Shown here piece after piece: positions 1-7,894 of a stretch of DNA of 64,000 nucleotides (position 1 is the first letter of the stretch; each line of letters starts with the position of its first letter). The stretch covers positions 1,093,090-1,157,089 of the forward strand of contig NZ_KI911782.1 in the NCBI RefSeq assembly GCF_000515395.1, in the 5' to 3' direction. The translations under genes were made by a program, and so were the position numbers. Under the pieces are notes generated by a model. The model was not told the origin of the DNA and ran no database searches. It was given only the letters and a program-made list of their open reading frames with translations. The stretch is from Jiangella gansuensis DSM 44835. GTDB taxonomy: Bacteria; Actinomycetota; Actinomycetes; Jiangellales; Jiangellaceae.

Positions 1-2
1 AT

Positions 3-347
3 GCGCGTCCGGACGGCCGCGACGGCAACGGCAACGGCGACGGCGACGGCGGCAAGGCGGCGGTGCCGTGCGAACTGCTCGGCGGTGTGGTCGTCCCCGG
101 AACCTTGCCGGTGGGTCACGTCGTCGGGCTGCGCCGCGGCGGTGCGGAGACGGCGCTGACGCCGATGCCGGCCGGTGAGGTGCTGACCCAGGTCCTCGCC
201 GCGTCGTTCAACCACTACCGGCACGGCGCCGCGGCCTGGGAGGCTGCCGCCGTGGTCGCCAGGCAGGCGCGGGGCTGGTGGCTCGACGTCGCCGACGTGC
301 ATGCCGCGGCCGAAGCCGTCGCCGGGCTGCCATACTCGCCGGCGTGA
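3..347 (+). CDS. 3' end of an unidentified protein (5' truncated by window edge)
   Basis: The reading frame is open from the first bases of the window to the TGA at 345-347, so only the C-terminal ~115 residues are visible. The first 20 codons are a low-complexity Asp/Gly/Asn stretch encoded by repeated GGCAAC/GGCGAC units, which looks like a flexible linker. The rest is a compact Ala/Val-rich segment. A GTG at 63 could be a start, but the uninterrupted frame upstream favours a longer protein. The stop overlaps the start of the glycosyltransferase (GTGA), so the two are probably co-transcribed. I do not recognise the family. Confidence 0.6.
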   Translation, partial: ARPDGRDGNGNGDGDGGKAAVPCELLGGVVVPGTLPVGHVVGLRRGGAETALTPMPAGEVLTQVLAASFNHYRHGAAAWEAAAVVARQARGWWLDVADVHAAAEAVAGLPYSPA

Positions 348-1171
348 CCAGCATCGTCGTTCCCGCCCACAACGAGGAGCGGGTTCTGGGCCGGTTGCTG
401 TCGGCCTTGGTCGCCGACGCGGCACCCGGTGAGCTCGACGTCGTCGTCGTCGCCAACGGTTGTTCCGACGCCACCGCTGAGGTCGCGGCCGGCTTCGGCG
501 GCGTTCGGGTGGTCGAGACACCGGTGCCGTCGAAGAGCGGGGCACTGCGGCTCGGCGACGCCGCCGCCGCGGGCTATCCGAGGCTGTACGTCGACGCCGA
601 CGTCGTGCTGCGGACCGCCGACGTGCGAGCGCTGACCCGCGCTCTGGCGACACCGGGAGTACTGGCCGCCGGCCCGGTGCGGCAGCTGCCGATGGACGGC
701 GTGCGATGGCCGGTGCGCTGGTACTACGACGTGTGGCAACGGCTGCCCGCGGTGCGCGACGAGCTGTTCGGGCGCGGTGTCGTCGTGCTCGCCGAGGCGG
801 GGCACGCCCGCCTCGGCGAATGGGGCGACGTGATGGCCGACGACCTCGCCGTCGCGACCGCCTTCGACGCCGCCGAGCGCGTGGTCGTGCCGGATGCCGT
901 CGTCGAGATCCGGCCGCCGCGAACCTACGCCGATCTGTTGCGCCGCCGGGTCCGGGCGATGACCGGCAACGCCCGGCTCGCGGCGGCGCGTCCGGCGGGC
1001 CGGCGACTGCCCAGGACGGGGGCGCGGACGCTGGCGCGGCTCGTGGCCGCCGACCCGCGGCTGGCACCCAAAGCCGCGCTCTTCCTGGTGACGGCCGTGG
1101 TGGCGCGGCTGCGGGCTCGGCGCGCGGATCCCGGGACCTGGCTGCGTGACGAGAGCAGCCGCACGCCTTAG
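344..1171 (+). CDS. Family-2 glycosyltransferase
   Basis: A 275-residue protein that begins directly with the GT-A fold signature (SIVVPAHNEERVLGRLL), followed by the beta-strand VVVVANGCSDAT and the metal-binding acidic motif YVDADVVL near residue 87. These are the nucleotide-sugar and divalent-metal binding parts of GT2 enzymes. The GTG at 344 is chosen because it overlaps the upstream stop and leaves no extra residues before the first GT2 strand. A more distal in-frame start at 278 would add a Arg-rich, implausible leader. There are no clear transmembrane segments, so it is probably cytoplasmic or peripheral. The sugar donor and acceptor cannot be deduced. Confidence 0.85.
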   Translation: MTSIVVPAHNEERVLGRLLSALVADAAPGELDVVVVANGCSDATAEVAAGFGGVRVVETPVPSKSGALRLGDAAAAGYPRLYVDADVVLRTADVRALTRALATPGVLAAGPVRQLPMDGVRWPVRWYYDVWQRLPAVRDELFGRGVVVLAEAGHARLGEWGDVMADDLAVATAFDAAERVVVPDAVVEIRPPRTYADLLRRRVRAMTGNARLAAARPAGRRLPRTGARTLARLVAADPRLAPKAALFLVTAVVARLRARRADPGTWLRDESSRTP

Positions 1172-1209
1172 GCCCGTTCGGTATCAGCCGCCGTACGAGC
1201 ACACGCGAA

Positions 1210-1238
1210 GGCCCCGCTGACGCAGGGTCAGCGGGGCC
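1210..1238 (+). terminator. Strong hairpin, probable intrinsic terminator
   Basis: Twelve-base-pair perfect stem (GGCCCCGCTGAC / GTCAGCGGGGCC) with a five-base loop, 38 bp after the glycosyltransferase stop. It lacks a long U tract (CTCTGTC follows), as is common in actinomycetes. It lies between convergent genes and may serve both strands. Confidence 0.75.
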
Positions 1239-1364
1239 CTCTGTCGAACGAGGTCCGGCACCGATCACTCGGAGCTGCGGAGGGCTGTACAGCGCCCATG
1301 GACTACCACGCTGACACTGCGCACCAGACCACGAGCTGGGCACAACGAGTACCGGTGACTCGTG

Positions 1365-1709
1365 TCAGTCCTTCTTGACGTCGCCGCAGGAGAAGTCGGA
1401 GAGCACCAGCCGACCGGCCAGGTCGGTGCTGGCCGAGACCAGAGCACCCTCGGACTCGACGATGAAGTGCTGGGTGTTCCTGTTGACCTGCGACGCGCCG
1501 ACGACCCAGACGGTGCCATCGGAGAACGTCGCCGTGAGTGTGCCGGCGGCCGCTCTTCCGGTTTGGTTGTTGACGAAGTGGTAGGTTCCGACCGAGCCCT
1601 CCGGGCACGACTGTCCCGAACCGTTGGACAGATCGGCCGCCACCACCGGCGTGGCGATGGCTACGGTTGCCAGTGTCGTCAGACATGCGACGGCGAGATA
1701 CTTGCGCAT
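1365..1709 (-). CDS. Small secreted protein of unknown function
   Basis: A 114-residue protein with a typical signal peptide (MRKYLAVACLTTLATVAI, then ATPVVAAD with a likely AxA cleavage near residue 26). The mature part is about 90 residues with two cysteines (QSCPEG and FSCGD) that could form one disulfide. The start at 1709 is chosen because a run of six Gs (GGGGGG) lies six bases upstream as a ribosome-binding site; the longer in-frame version would bury the signal peptide. No family is recognised. It is presumably exported by Sec and folded outside the cell. Confidence 0.7.
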   Translation of the reverse strand: MRKYLAVACLTTLATVAIATPVVAADLSNGSGQSCPEGSVGTYHFVNNQTGRAAAGTLTATFSDGTVWVVGASQVNRNTQHFIVESEGALVSASTDLAGRLVLSDFSCGDVKKD

Positions 1710-1792
1710 GAGCTTGCCCCCCTTGCTGCGCCGCGACCCCCTATCGCGGCTGGTGAGCGACATTCTGGCACCATCGCGGCCATCGCACCAGA

Positions 1793-2617
1793 CTAATCAG
1801 CGCGCGGGCTCTCGCCCGGCGTAGGGCCGACGCCGGCGACCACGGCGGTGCGCGCGCCGTCGTCCGTCGTCGAGAGGTCGAGGTCAACCCAGGTGTCGTT
1901 GTTGTCCGTGGTCGCCTCGACGAAGTGGCCGCTCTCGTCGGCCTCCGCCCAGAGGCGGTACGGGCCGTCGGGCAGGTCGGTGACGTCGATGCTCTGGCCG
2001 GGCAGGTTCCATTCATACGTGTCACCCCAGCCCGAGGAGAGCCCCATCGTCAGCGTGAGCGCGTCCTCGGGCTGGCAGCCGTCGCGGTCGAAGACGGGGT
2101 CGTCGGGGCCCAGGTCGTCGAGTTCGCGGCCGAAGTCGTAGATGCAGAAGCCGACCTTGGCGTCCGTGAGCCCGTCCGGGGCCGGCGTCCCGCTGCCGTC
2201 GATGGCGACGAGCCGGTACGTGACGACCCGGCGGACGTGCCAGTGGTCATGACCGTCGCCGCCCCACTCGATTTCGGCATCGGTCGGCACCTCATCGATG
2301 CCGCCGCCGGAGTGGGTGATGACCTGGGTGACCACCCAGTCGTCGTCGACCGTCGGGCGGTCGACGACGAGCCTGAACTCGCCCTCGCCCACATTGACGA
2401 GCACCGAGCTGAACTCGATCTGCCAACCAGCGCCATGGTTCTTGGTATGGACGTCGACGGCCGGCGCGGGCGCGAAATCAGGCAGAACCGGATCGCCCAC
2501 CGGCGAGCCGGAGGGCTGGGGCACCGCCGGCTCGGCCGGGTCATCAGAGGCGTCGTCCTGGCAGCTGGCGAGAAACACCGGAAAGGCCGCGACGACCACC
2601 ATGCGCCGAAGGTTCAC
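1793..2617 (-). CDS. Lysyl-oxidase-like copper lipoprotein
   Basis: A 274-residue protein with a lipoprotein signal peptide (FLASC lipobox, Cys near residue 19). The core matches the lysyl oxidase family: a His-rich copper-site segment GDGHDHWHVRRVVTYRL around residue 125, the conserved VGFCIYD stretch, GCQ, and the GWGDTYEWNLPGQSIDVTDLPDGPYRL block near the C-terminus. Family members oxidise primary amines of peptidyl lysine using copper and a lysyl-tyrosylquinone. Membrane anchoring outside the cell fits oxidation of extracellular proteins or amines. Actinobacterial homologues are known, but their natural substrates are poorly defined, so the activity is inferred. Confidence 0.8.
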   Translation of the reverse strand: MNLRRMVVVAAFPVFLASCQDDASDDPAEPAVPQPSGSPVGDPVLPDFAPAPAVDVHTKNHGAGWQIEFSSVLVNVGEGEFRLVVDRPTVDDDWVVTQVITHSGGGIDEVPTDAEIEWGGDGHDHWHVRRVVTYRLVAIDGSGTPAPDGLTDAKVGFCIYDFGRELDDLGPDDPVFDRDGCQPEDALTLTMGLSSGWGDTYEWNLPGQSIDVTDLPDGPYRLWAEADESGHFVEATTDNNDTWVDLDLSTTDDGARTAVVAGVGPTPGESPRAD

Positions 2618-2680
2618 CGCCCGATCATTACAGACGGAGACGCGATCGCACCCAGGTCGGCCAGCCGGTTTTCGCGCGCG

Positions 2681-3514
2681 TCACCGGCTCAGGCGCTGGA
2701 ACCGGCGGACGGCGAGCGGCACGAAGACCGCAGTGATGATCAGCGGCCAGACCACCGCCATCAGCATCGCGTTCTGCTCGATCCAGGTGTCACCGGTGGC
2801 CACCGGGTTGCCGAACAGCTCGCGCGCGGCCGTCACCGTCGACGACACCGGGTTCCAGGCCGCGATGGTGCCCAGCCAATCCGGCATCTGCGACGGCGCC
2901 ACGAACACGCTGGAGATCATCGCGAACGGGAACGCCACCGCGAACAGGTTGCCGGCGGCCTCCTCGTTCGGCGCCATCAGCCCGAGCAGGATCCCGATCC
3001 AGATGAGAGCGAAGCGCAGCAGCAGGAACAGCCCGAACGCCGCGAGCGTCCCCAGCACGCCGCCGTCGGAGCGCCAGCCCACGACCAGTGCCGTCGCCGC
3101 CAGCACCAGCAGGTCCAGCCCGGCGCTGACGATGTCGGCCAGCCCGCGCCCAGTGACCGGGGCCGACGGCGCCATCGGCATCGAGCGGAACCGGTCGGTC
3201 ACACCCTTCGTGGTGTCGATGACCACGGCGTACGCGGTGTTCATGAACCCCATCGCCATGGTCATCCCGAACATGCCGGGCATCAGGTACTCGCGGTAGT
3301 CGCCGCCGCCGGGGACGCTCATGGCGCTGCCGAACACGTACCCGAACAGCAGTACCGAGACGATCGGGAAGCCCAACTGCCAGGCGATGTTGGCCGGCTG
3401 CCGGATCAGGTGGGTGAGGGTCCGCCGGGCGACGGTCCACCCGTCGACGATCGCCCAGTACAGCCGCCGCTCCGGTGCGTCGACGTCGATGCGGTCCAGG
3501 GTGGGCGTGCTCAT
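2681..3514 (-). CDS. ABC-2 type exporter permease (DrrB-like)
   Basis: A 277-residue integral membrane protein with about six hydrophobic segments and the ABC-2 permease pattern. It has a cytoplasmic N-terminus with [12 protein letters not shown], the [12 protein letters not shown] coupling-helix region in the middle, and a final ExAxRELFGNP followed by a last membrane helix. The start at 3514 overlaps the stop of the ATPase gene by four bases (ATGA), so translation is coupled. It pairs with the upstream ATPase as a half-transporter. The family exports drugs, antibiotics or lipids; the substrate is not visible here. Confidence 0.88.
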   Translation of the reverse strand: MSTPTLDRIDVDAPERRLYWAIVDGWTVARRTLTHLIRQPANIAWQLGFPIVSVLLFGYVFGSAMSVPGGGDYREYLMPGMFGMTMAMGFMNTAYAVVIDTTKGVTDRFRSMPMAPSAPVTGRGLADIVSAGLDLLVLAATALVVGWRSDGGVLGTLAAFGLFLLLRFALIWIGILLGLMAPNEEAAGNLFAVAFPFAMISSVFVAPSQMPDWLGTIAAWNPVSSTVTAARELFGNPVATGDTWIEQNAMLMAVVWPLIITAVFVPLAVRRFQRLSR

Positions 3515-4476
3515 ACGGAGGCCTCCTCGTCGGTGCGGTGGCCGGTCAGGCGCAGGAACACCTCGTCCAGGGTGGGCCGGCGCAGGCCGATGTCGTCGAC
3601 GGCGATGCCCTCGTCCTGCAGGATGCGGGCCACCTCGGTGAGGGCGGACACCCGGTGCTCGACCGGCGCGCTGATGCGCCGGTTCTCGTCGTCGACGTCC
3701 GGCGCCGCCGCCGCGACCTTCCCGACGATCTGCAGCGCCACCGGCAGGTCGACGGAGTCCTCGAGGACGACCTCGATCTGGTCGCCGCCGATGCGCTGTT
3801 TCAGTGCGGCGGGAGTGTCGTCGGCGATGACCTTGCCGTGATCGATGACGGCGACCCGCTCGGCCAGCTGGTCGGCCTCGTCGAGGTACTGCGTGGTCAA
3901 CAGCACCGTGGTGCCACCGGCCACCAGGGAACGCACCGCGTCCCAGACGTCGCTGCGCCCGCGCGGGTCGAGGCCTGTCGTGGGCTCGTCGAGGAACAGC
4001 ACCTTCGGCGCCAGGATCATGCTGGCGGCCAGGTCGAGCCGGCGGCGCATGCCGCCGCTGTACTCCTTGGTGCCCTTGTCCGCCGCGTCGGTGAGGCCGA
4101 ACTGTTCCAGCAACTCGTCGGCCCGCGCCGACGCCTGCTGAGGGCTCAGGTGGAACAGCCGGGCGAACATCCGCAGGTTCTGCCGGCCGGTGAGGATCTC
4201 GTCGACGGCGGCGTACTGGCCGGTGAAGCCGACGCGCCGGCGGACCTTGCGGGGCTCGCGGCTGACGTCGTGCCCGGCCACCACGGCCCGGCCGCCATCG
4301 AGGCGCAGCAGGGTCGCCATGATGCGCACCGCGGTGGTCTTGCCGGCGCCGTTGGGGCCCAGGAGGCCGTAGACCATGCCCTGCGGCACGGCGAGGTCGA
4401 AGCCGTCCAGGGCGCTCTTCTCGCCGTACCGCTTCTGCAATCCCTCGGCGAGGATCGCATGTGTGGAGGTGGACAA
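3511..4476 (-). CDS. ABC exporter ATP-binding protein (DrrA family)
   Basis: A 321-residue ATPase with Walker [10 protein letters not shown] (residues 40-48), Q-loop FTGQY (~84-88), signature [12 protein letters not shown] (139-150), Walker B VLFLDEP (159-165) and a switch-region TTQYLDEAD. The DrrA-type C-terminal extension of about 80 residues, ending with the conserved [15 protein letters not shown], follows. This architecture is typical of daunorubicin-resistance-type exporters. It is the first gene of a two-gene operon divergent from a TetR regulator, with an inverted repeat between them, so induction by a compound bound by that TetR is likely. Confidence 0.9.
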   Translation of the reverse strand: MSTSTHAILAEGLQKRYGEKSALDGFDLAVPQGMVYGLLGPNGAGKTTAVRIMATLLRLDGGRAVVAGHDVSREPRKVRRRVGFTGQYAAVDEILTGRQNLRMFARLFHLSPQQASARADELLEQFGLTDAADKGTKEYSGGMRRRLDLAASMILAPKVLFLDEPTTGLDPRGRSDVWDAVRSLVAGGTTVLLTTQYLDEADQLAERVAVIDHGKVIADDTPAALKQRIGGDQIEVVLEDSVDLPVALQIVGKVAAAAPDVDDENRRISAPVEHRVSALTEVARILQDEGIAVDDIGLRRPTLDEVFLRLTGHRTDEEASV

Positions 4477-4496
4477 GACGCTCCTTCCAAAACTGA

Positions 4497-4535
4497 GTAC
4501 GTCGTACGCACTCTACCACACCGCGTACGGCGTAC
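4497..4535. promoter_or_regulatory. Inverted-repeat operator between DrrAB operon and TetR gene
   Basis: GTACGTCGTACGC (4497-4509) is repeated in inverted orientation as GCGTACGGCGTAC (4523-4535), 12 of 13 positions matching. The pair sits in the short divergent spacer. Position and symmetry fit a TetR-dimer site controlling both directions. Confidence 0.7.
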
Positions 4536-4556
4536 CCGATTTTCTGCCACAGGCTA

Positions 4557-5306
4557 ATGTTCGTTCTGATGGCGGCAGAACACAGCGGTGGCGGCGACGT
4601 CAACAAGAGCCTGGAACTCCTGTGGGACATGCAGGAGAAGCCCACGCGCGGGCCGAAGCCCGGGCTGACGCTCACCCAGATCGTGGAGGCGGCGGTTGCG
4701 GTCGCCGACGTCGAAGGGCTCGCCGCGGTCTCCATGCGCAGGGTCGCCGCCGAACTCGGCGTCGGGACGATGTCGCTGTACCGCTACGTGCCGGGCAAGG
4801 CCGAACTGCTGGACCTGATGCTCGACCATGTGGCCGGGCCGGTCGACAGCGAGCCGGAGCCACTGCCGTTGCGCGACGCCCTGGAGCGGTTGGCGCACGG
4901 CATCTGGAAGCTCTGCCTCGACCACCCGTGGTACCCCCAGGTCGACCAGGTGCGCCCGCTGCTGGGCCCGAACAACATCGGCGCCATGAACAGCATCCTG
5001 ACGCAGCTCAAGCCGTCCGGTCTGCCGGACAAGGTGCTGGTCATGATGGTGTCGGTAGTCGAAGGGTTCGTCGTCGCGGTCGCCCGGGTCCAGGTCAACG
5101 GCCTCGAGGCGGAGAAGCGCACCGGCATCTCCGAGGAGGAGTTCTGGGCCGCCCAGGAACCGGTCCTGGTCAAGATGATGGAGACCGGCCGGTACCCCGC
5201 GCTCGCGGCCGCCGACGACGACACGTTCACGTTCGGCTACGAGGAGGTCATGGAGTTCGGACTCCAGGCCTTGCTCGACGGCCTGGAAGGCTACGTCACG
5301 ACATAG
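4557..5306 (+). CDS. TetR/AcrR family regulator of the divergent exporter
   Basis: A 249-residue protein with an N-terminal TetR helix-turn-helix: [22 protein letters not shown] followed by [25 protein letters not shown] (about residues 40-85). The C-terminal ligand domain, with an [23 protein letters not shown] end, resembles the TetR_C family found next to DrrAB exporters. The ATG at 4557 has no obvious Shine-Dalgarno sequence, and a second ATG at 4569 is equally possible. It lies divergent to the ABC exporter with a 39-bp operator-like repeat between them, so it most likely represses that operon and itself. Confidence 0.85.
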   Translation: MFVLMAAEHSGGGDVNKSLELLWDMQEKPTRGPKPGLTLTQIVEAAVAVADVEGLAAVSMRRVAAELGVGTMSLYRYVPGKAELLDLMLDHVAGPVDSEPEPLPLRDALERLAHGIWKLCLDHPWYPQVDQVRPLLGPNNIGAMNSILTQLKPSGLPDKVLVMMVSVVEGFVVAVARVQVNGLEAEKRTGISEEEFWAAQEPVLVKMMETGRYPALAAADDDTFTFGYEEVMEFGLQALLDGLEGYVTT

Positions 5307-5493
5307 GCGGTGCGTCCGGGCCGTGGGCCGGGTGGTGCACCCACGTCACCCGGTGCGACCCGAAACCGGCGGCGTGCAGGCCGCCGTGGCCGAACGGGCG
5401 CCGGCACCGGTAGGACGGTGAGTACAGGTCGCGGCACGACTCGTCGTAGCTGGTGTAGGCGAACTCGAGGTCGAGACGCTCGTCGAGGCTCAT
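5296..5493 (-). CDS. Small Cys/His-motif protein, function unknown
   Basis: A ~65-residue product whose C-terminal half carries C-RRPFGHGGLHAAGF-x4-TW. This resembles the CxxPxGHxGxHxA...W pattern of many small actinomycete and actinophage proteins, which may be metal-binding. The start is uncertain: ATG 5493 is taken, but ATG 5556 or GTG 5598 would add an N-terminus of 21 or 35 residues. It lies downstream of the formaldehyde dehydrogenase on the same strand and overlaps the convergent TetR stop by about 11 bases. No function can be assigned. Confidence 0.5.
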   Translation of the reverse strand: MSLDERLDLEFAYTSYDESCRDLYSPSYRCRRPFGHGGLHAAGFGSHRVTWVHHPAHGPDAPPMS

Positions 5494-5614
5494 GGGAGCC
5501 ACCGCCTTCGCGGGGGTGCTGTGCAGGGCCGACCGCGACGATGCGGACCATTCCATGCTAATCACGCCGACCACCGCGACGGAGGCGGCGGCTCCCACCT
5601 GGTTGAACGCCCCC

Positions 5615-6829
5615 TCAGGCGATCATGCCGTGCGGGTCGAGGATGTACTTGCGGGGCGCCCCGTGGTCGAACTCGGTGTACCCCTGCGGTGCCTGGTCCA
5701 GCGGGATCACGGTCGCGTTGACGTTCTTCGCGATCTGCACACGGTCGTGCAGGATCGCCATCATGAGCTGCCGGTTGTACCTCATCACCGGGCACTGGCC
5801 GGTGGTGAACGCCAGCGACTTCGCCCAGCCCAGACCGAGCCGGATCGACAGCGACCCCTCCTTGGCGGCGTCGTCGGCGGCCCCAGGATCGCCGGTGACA
5901 TAGAGCCCCGGAATGCCCAGGGCGCCACCGGCTCGGGTGACGTCCATGACGGTGTTGAGCACCGTGGCCGGCCGCTCCTGCTGAGCCTCGTTGCCATGAC
6001 CACGAGCCTCGAAGCCGACCGCGTCGACGGCGCAGTCCACCTCCGGCTCACCCAGGATCTGCGCGATCTGGTCCTTCGGGTCGCCCTGTGAGACGTCGAC
6101 GGTCTCGCAGCCGAACGACCGGGCCTGGTCCAGCCGGTCCTTCTGCAGGTCTCCGACGATCACGACGGCAGCGCCGAGCAGGAACGCCGACGTGGCCGCC
6201 GCGAGCCCGACCGGGCCGGCGCCGGCGATGTAGACCGTCGAACCCGGGCCGACGCCCGCGGTGTAGCAACCGTGGAAGCCGGTCGGGAAGATGTCCGCCA
6301 ACATCGCCAGGTCGCGGATCTTCTCCATCGCGCGGTCCCGGTCCGGGAACACCAGCAGGTTCCAGTCCGCGTACGGCACCAGCACGTACTCGGCCTGGCC
6401 GCCCACCCAGCCGCCCATGTCGACGTACCCGTACGCTGAGCCGGGCCGGTCGGGGTTGACGTTCATACAGATGCCGGTCTTGCCCTCCTTGCAGTTGCGG
6501 CAGCGCCCGCAGGCGATGTTGAACGGCACCGAGACCAGGTCGCCGACCTTGACGTACTCGACGCCGGGACCGGCCTCGACGACCTCGCCGGTGATCTCGT
6601 GACCGAGGGCGAGGCCTTCGGGTGCTGTGGTGCGGCCGCGGACCATGTGCTGGTCGCTGCCACAGATGTTCGTGGCGACGACCTTGAGGATGGCGCCGTG
6701 CGGCAGTTTGCGCCCGACATTGCCTGGATTCACCCCCGGGCCGTCCTGGAGCTCGAACGTGGGGTAGTCGACGGACTCGACCTCGACGTGGCCCGGTCCC
6801 CTGTAGATGACAGCCTTGTTCTCAGGCAT
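5615..6829 (-). CDS. fdhA: Formaldehyde dehydrogenase, glutathione-independent (zinc ADH superfamily)
   Basis: A 404-residue medium-chain dehydrogenase, close to the usual ~398 of FdhA/formaldehyde dismutase. Catalytic zinc ligands appear as CGSDQHM (Cys56) and GHE (His77, Glu78); the structural zinc Cys cluster is CGRCRNCKEGKTGIC (residues 107-121). The Rossmann motif is AGAGPVGLAAA. The long insertion GYVDMGGWVGGQAEYV and NRQLMMAILHDRVQIAKNVNATVI are characteristic of this subgroup rather than of class III ADH. It oxidises formaldehyde to formate with tightly bound NAD(H). The ATG at 6829 fits the family N-terminus (PENKAVIYRGPGHVEVE). It appears monocistronic. Confidence 0.9.
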   Translation of the reverse strand: MPENKAVIYRGPGHVEVESVDYPTFELQDGPGVNPGNVGRKLPHGAILKVVATNICGSDQHMVRGRTTAPEGLALGHEITGEVVEAGPGVEYVKVGDLVSVPFNIACGRCRNCKEGKTGICMNVNPDRPGSAYGYVDMGGWVGGQAEYVLVPYADWNLLVFPDRDRAMEKIRDLAMLADIFPTGFHGCYTAGVGPGSTVYIAGAGPVGLAAATSAFLLGAAVVIVGDLQKDRLDQARSFGCETVDVSQGDPKDQIAQILGEPEVDCAVDAVGFEARGHGNEAQQERPATVLNTVMDVTRAGGALGIPGLYVTGDPGAADDAAKEGSLSIRLGLGWAKSLAFTTGQCPVMRYNRQLMMAILHDRVQIAKNVNATVIPLDQAPQGYTEFDHGAPRKYILDPHGMIA

Positions 6830-7004
6830 GTCGGTGCCTCTCCGGCCACGGTGGCGGGGCCGTCCACACTCGTCACCGTGCCCCCTCGAACTGACCTGGG
6901 ACGGCGACGGGCAAGGGAGCGACCTCGAAGACGGGGGCGGTTTCACTCGCCCGCACCTTCAACGTAGACCCGGTCCGTCAGGGCCGTCAACGGGCCTGAC
7001 GGCC

Positions 7005-7799
7005 TCACACCGCGAGATCGTCGGCTCGGACGCTGCGAGCCAATTTGCGCACCGCCCGACTGGCCCGCTGGCGCGCGGCCGGCCAGCTGATCCCGTGCCG
7101 CTCGGCGGCCGCCCGGCCGCCCTCCTGGCCCGGTGCCGGAGCGTAGATGTCGAGGACGAGGGTGGCGTCGGCGGCGCTGATAGTGCCCGCGTCCACCGCC
7201 CACGCCATCAGCTCGAGGAGCTCGAGGTCGCCGGTGCCGTCGTCGCCGCGCGCGGCCGCTTCGCCGAGGGCGTCGGCGACGGAGCCCGGTTCGGCCGGCG
7301 TCTCGGTGCGTGCGTGCGCCAGCTCGCGGCTGACCGCGCCGAGGGTGTCCATCGCGAGGTTCGCCGCCACCTTCGCCGTCCGGCGGTCGGTGGGGTACGT
7401 GGCGATGGTGGCCCACAGCGCGGCGACCGCGGCGTGCTCGAGGTTGTCGCGGCTGTCGCGGCCGATGTGCCCGGAAGCGATCCGGATCGCCTTGCCGAGC
7501 ATCAGCTGCAGCACCGTCCGGCCCGCGAGTGCGTCGCCGCCCTGGGCCAGCCGCAGCAGCGCCAGCAGGATGCCGTCGGCGTCGCGCCGGCCGGCGGTCT
7601 GGACCGCGAGCTCGACGTCGTCCAGACATCCGCAGCCGGCCAGCGGCGGGCTCTCGGCGGCCCAGCGCGCGACCGCGGCCGCGGTGCCGGCGTCGGTGCG
7701 CAGGCGGGCCCACTCGTCGTTGAGCCGGCCGGTGACACCGGAGCCGGTGCGACGCCGGGCGCCGGTGCGGGTGCGGGTGTCCTCGATGGTGACGCTCAT
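7005..7799 (-). CDS. Sigma-factor-like helix-turn-helix protein, function unknown
   Basis: A 264-residue protein with a helical body. Parts of it look like a divergent sigma-70 organisation: a central segment (AVAALWATIATYPTDRRTAKVAANLAMDTLGAVSREL) recalls region 2, and the C-terminus (GGRAAAERHGISWPAARQRASRAVRKL) recalls a region-4 helix-turn-helix. A short Cys pair (GCGCLDD) lies near residue 58. The start at 7799 (MSVTIED) is preferred over 7823. The upstream 75 bp contain four CTTGCCCG boxes. It could be an anti-SOS-like or phage-derived transcription factor, but no named family is recognised with confidence. Confidence 0.75.
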   Translation of the reverse strand: MSVTIEDTRTRTGARRRTGSGVTGRLNDEWARLRTDAGTAAAVARWAAESPPLAGCGCLDDVELAVQTAGRRDADGILLALLRLAQGGDALAGRTVLQLMLGKAIRIASGHIGRDSRDNLEHAAVAALWATIATYPTDRRTAKVAANLAMDTLGAVSRELAHARTETPAEPGSVADALGEAAARGDDGTGDLELLELMAWAVDAGTISAADATLVLDIYAPAPGQEGGRAAAERHGISWPAARQRASRAVRKLARSVRADDLAV

Positions 7800-7822
7800 G
7801 CGTCCCACGGTGCTGACCAGCA

Positions 7823-7875
7823 CTTGCCCGCCGGCTTGCCCGGACGGCGTTGACCTGCGGGCAAGGACTTGCCCG
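7823..7875. promoter_or_regulatory. Array of CTTGCCCG boxes upstream of the sigma-like gene
   Basis: CTTGCCCG occurs at 7823-7830, 7835-7842 and 7868-7875, and inverted (CGGGCAAG) at 7858-7865. The last two form a perfect palindrome with a 2-bp spacer. All lie 24-76 bp before the start at 7799, a position suited to autoregulation or activator binding. Confidence 0.55.
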
Positions 7876-7894
7876 CGGGTGAGGGGCGGTTGCC

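Noticed and set aside
1925-3841. 638-codon open frame on the plus strand
   Set aside because: Antisense to the lysyl-oxidase-like and ABC permease genes; composition is that of a shadow frame.
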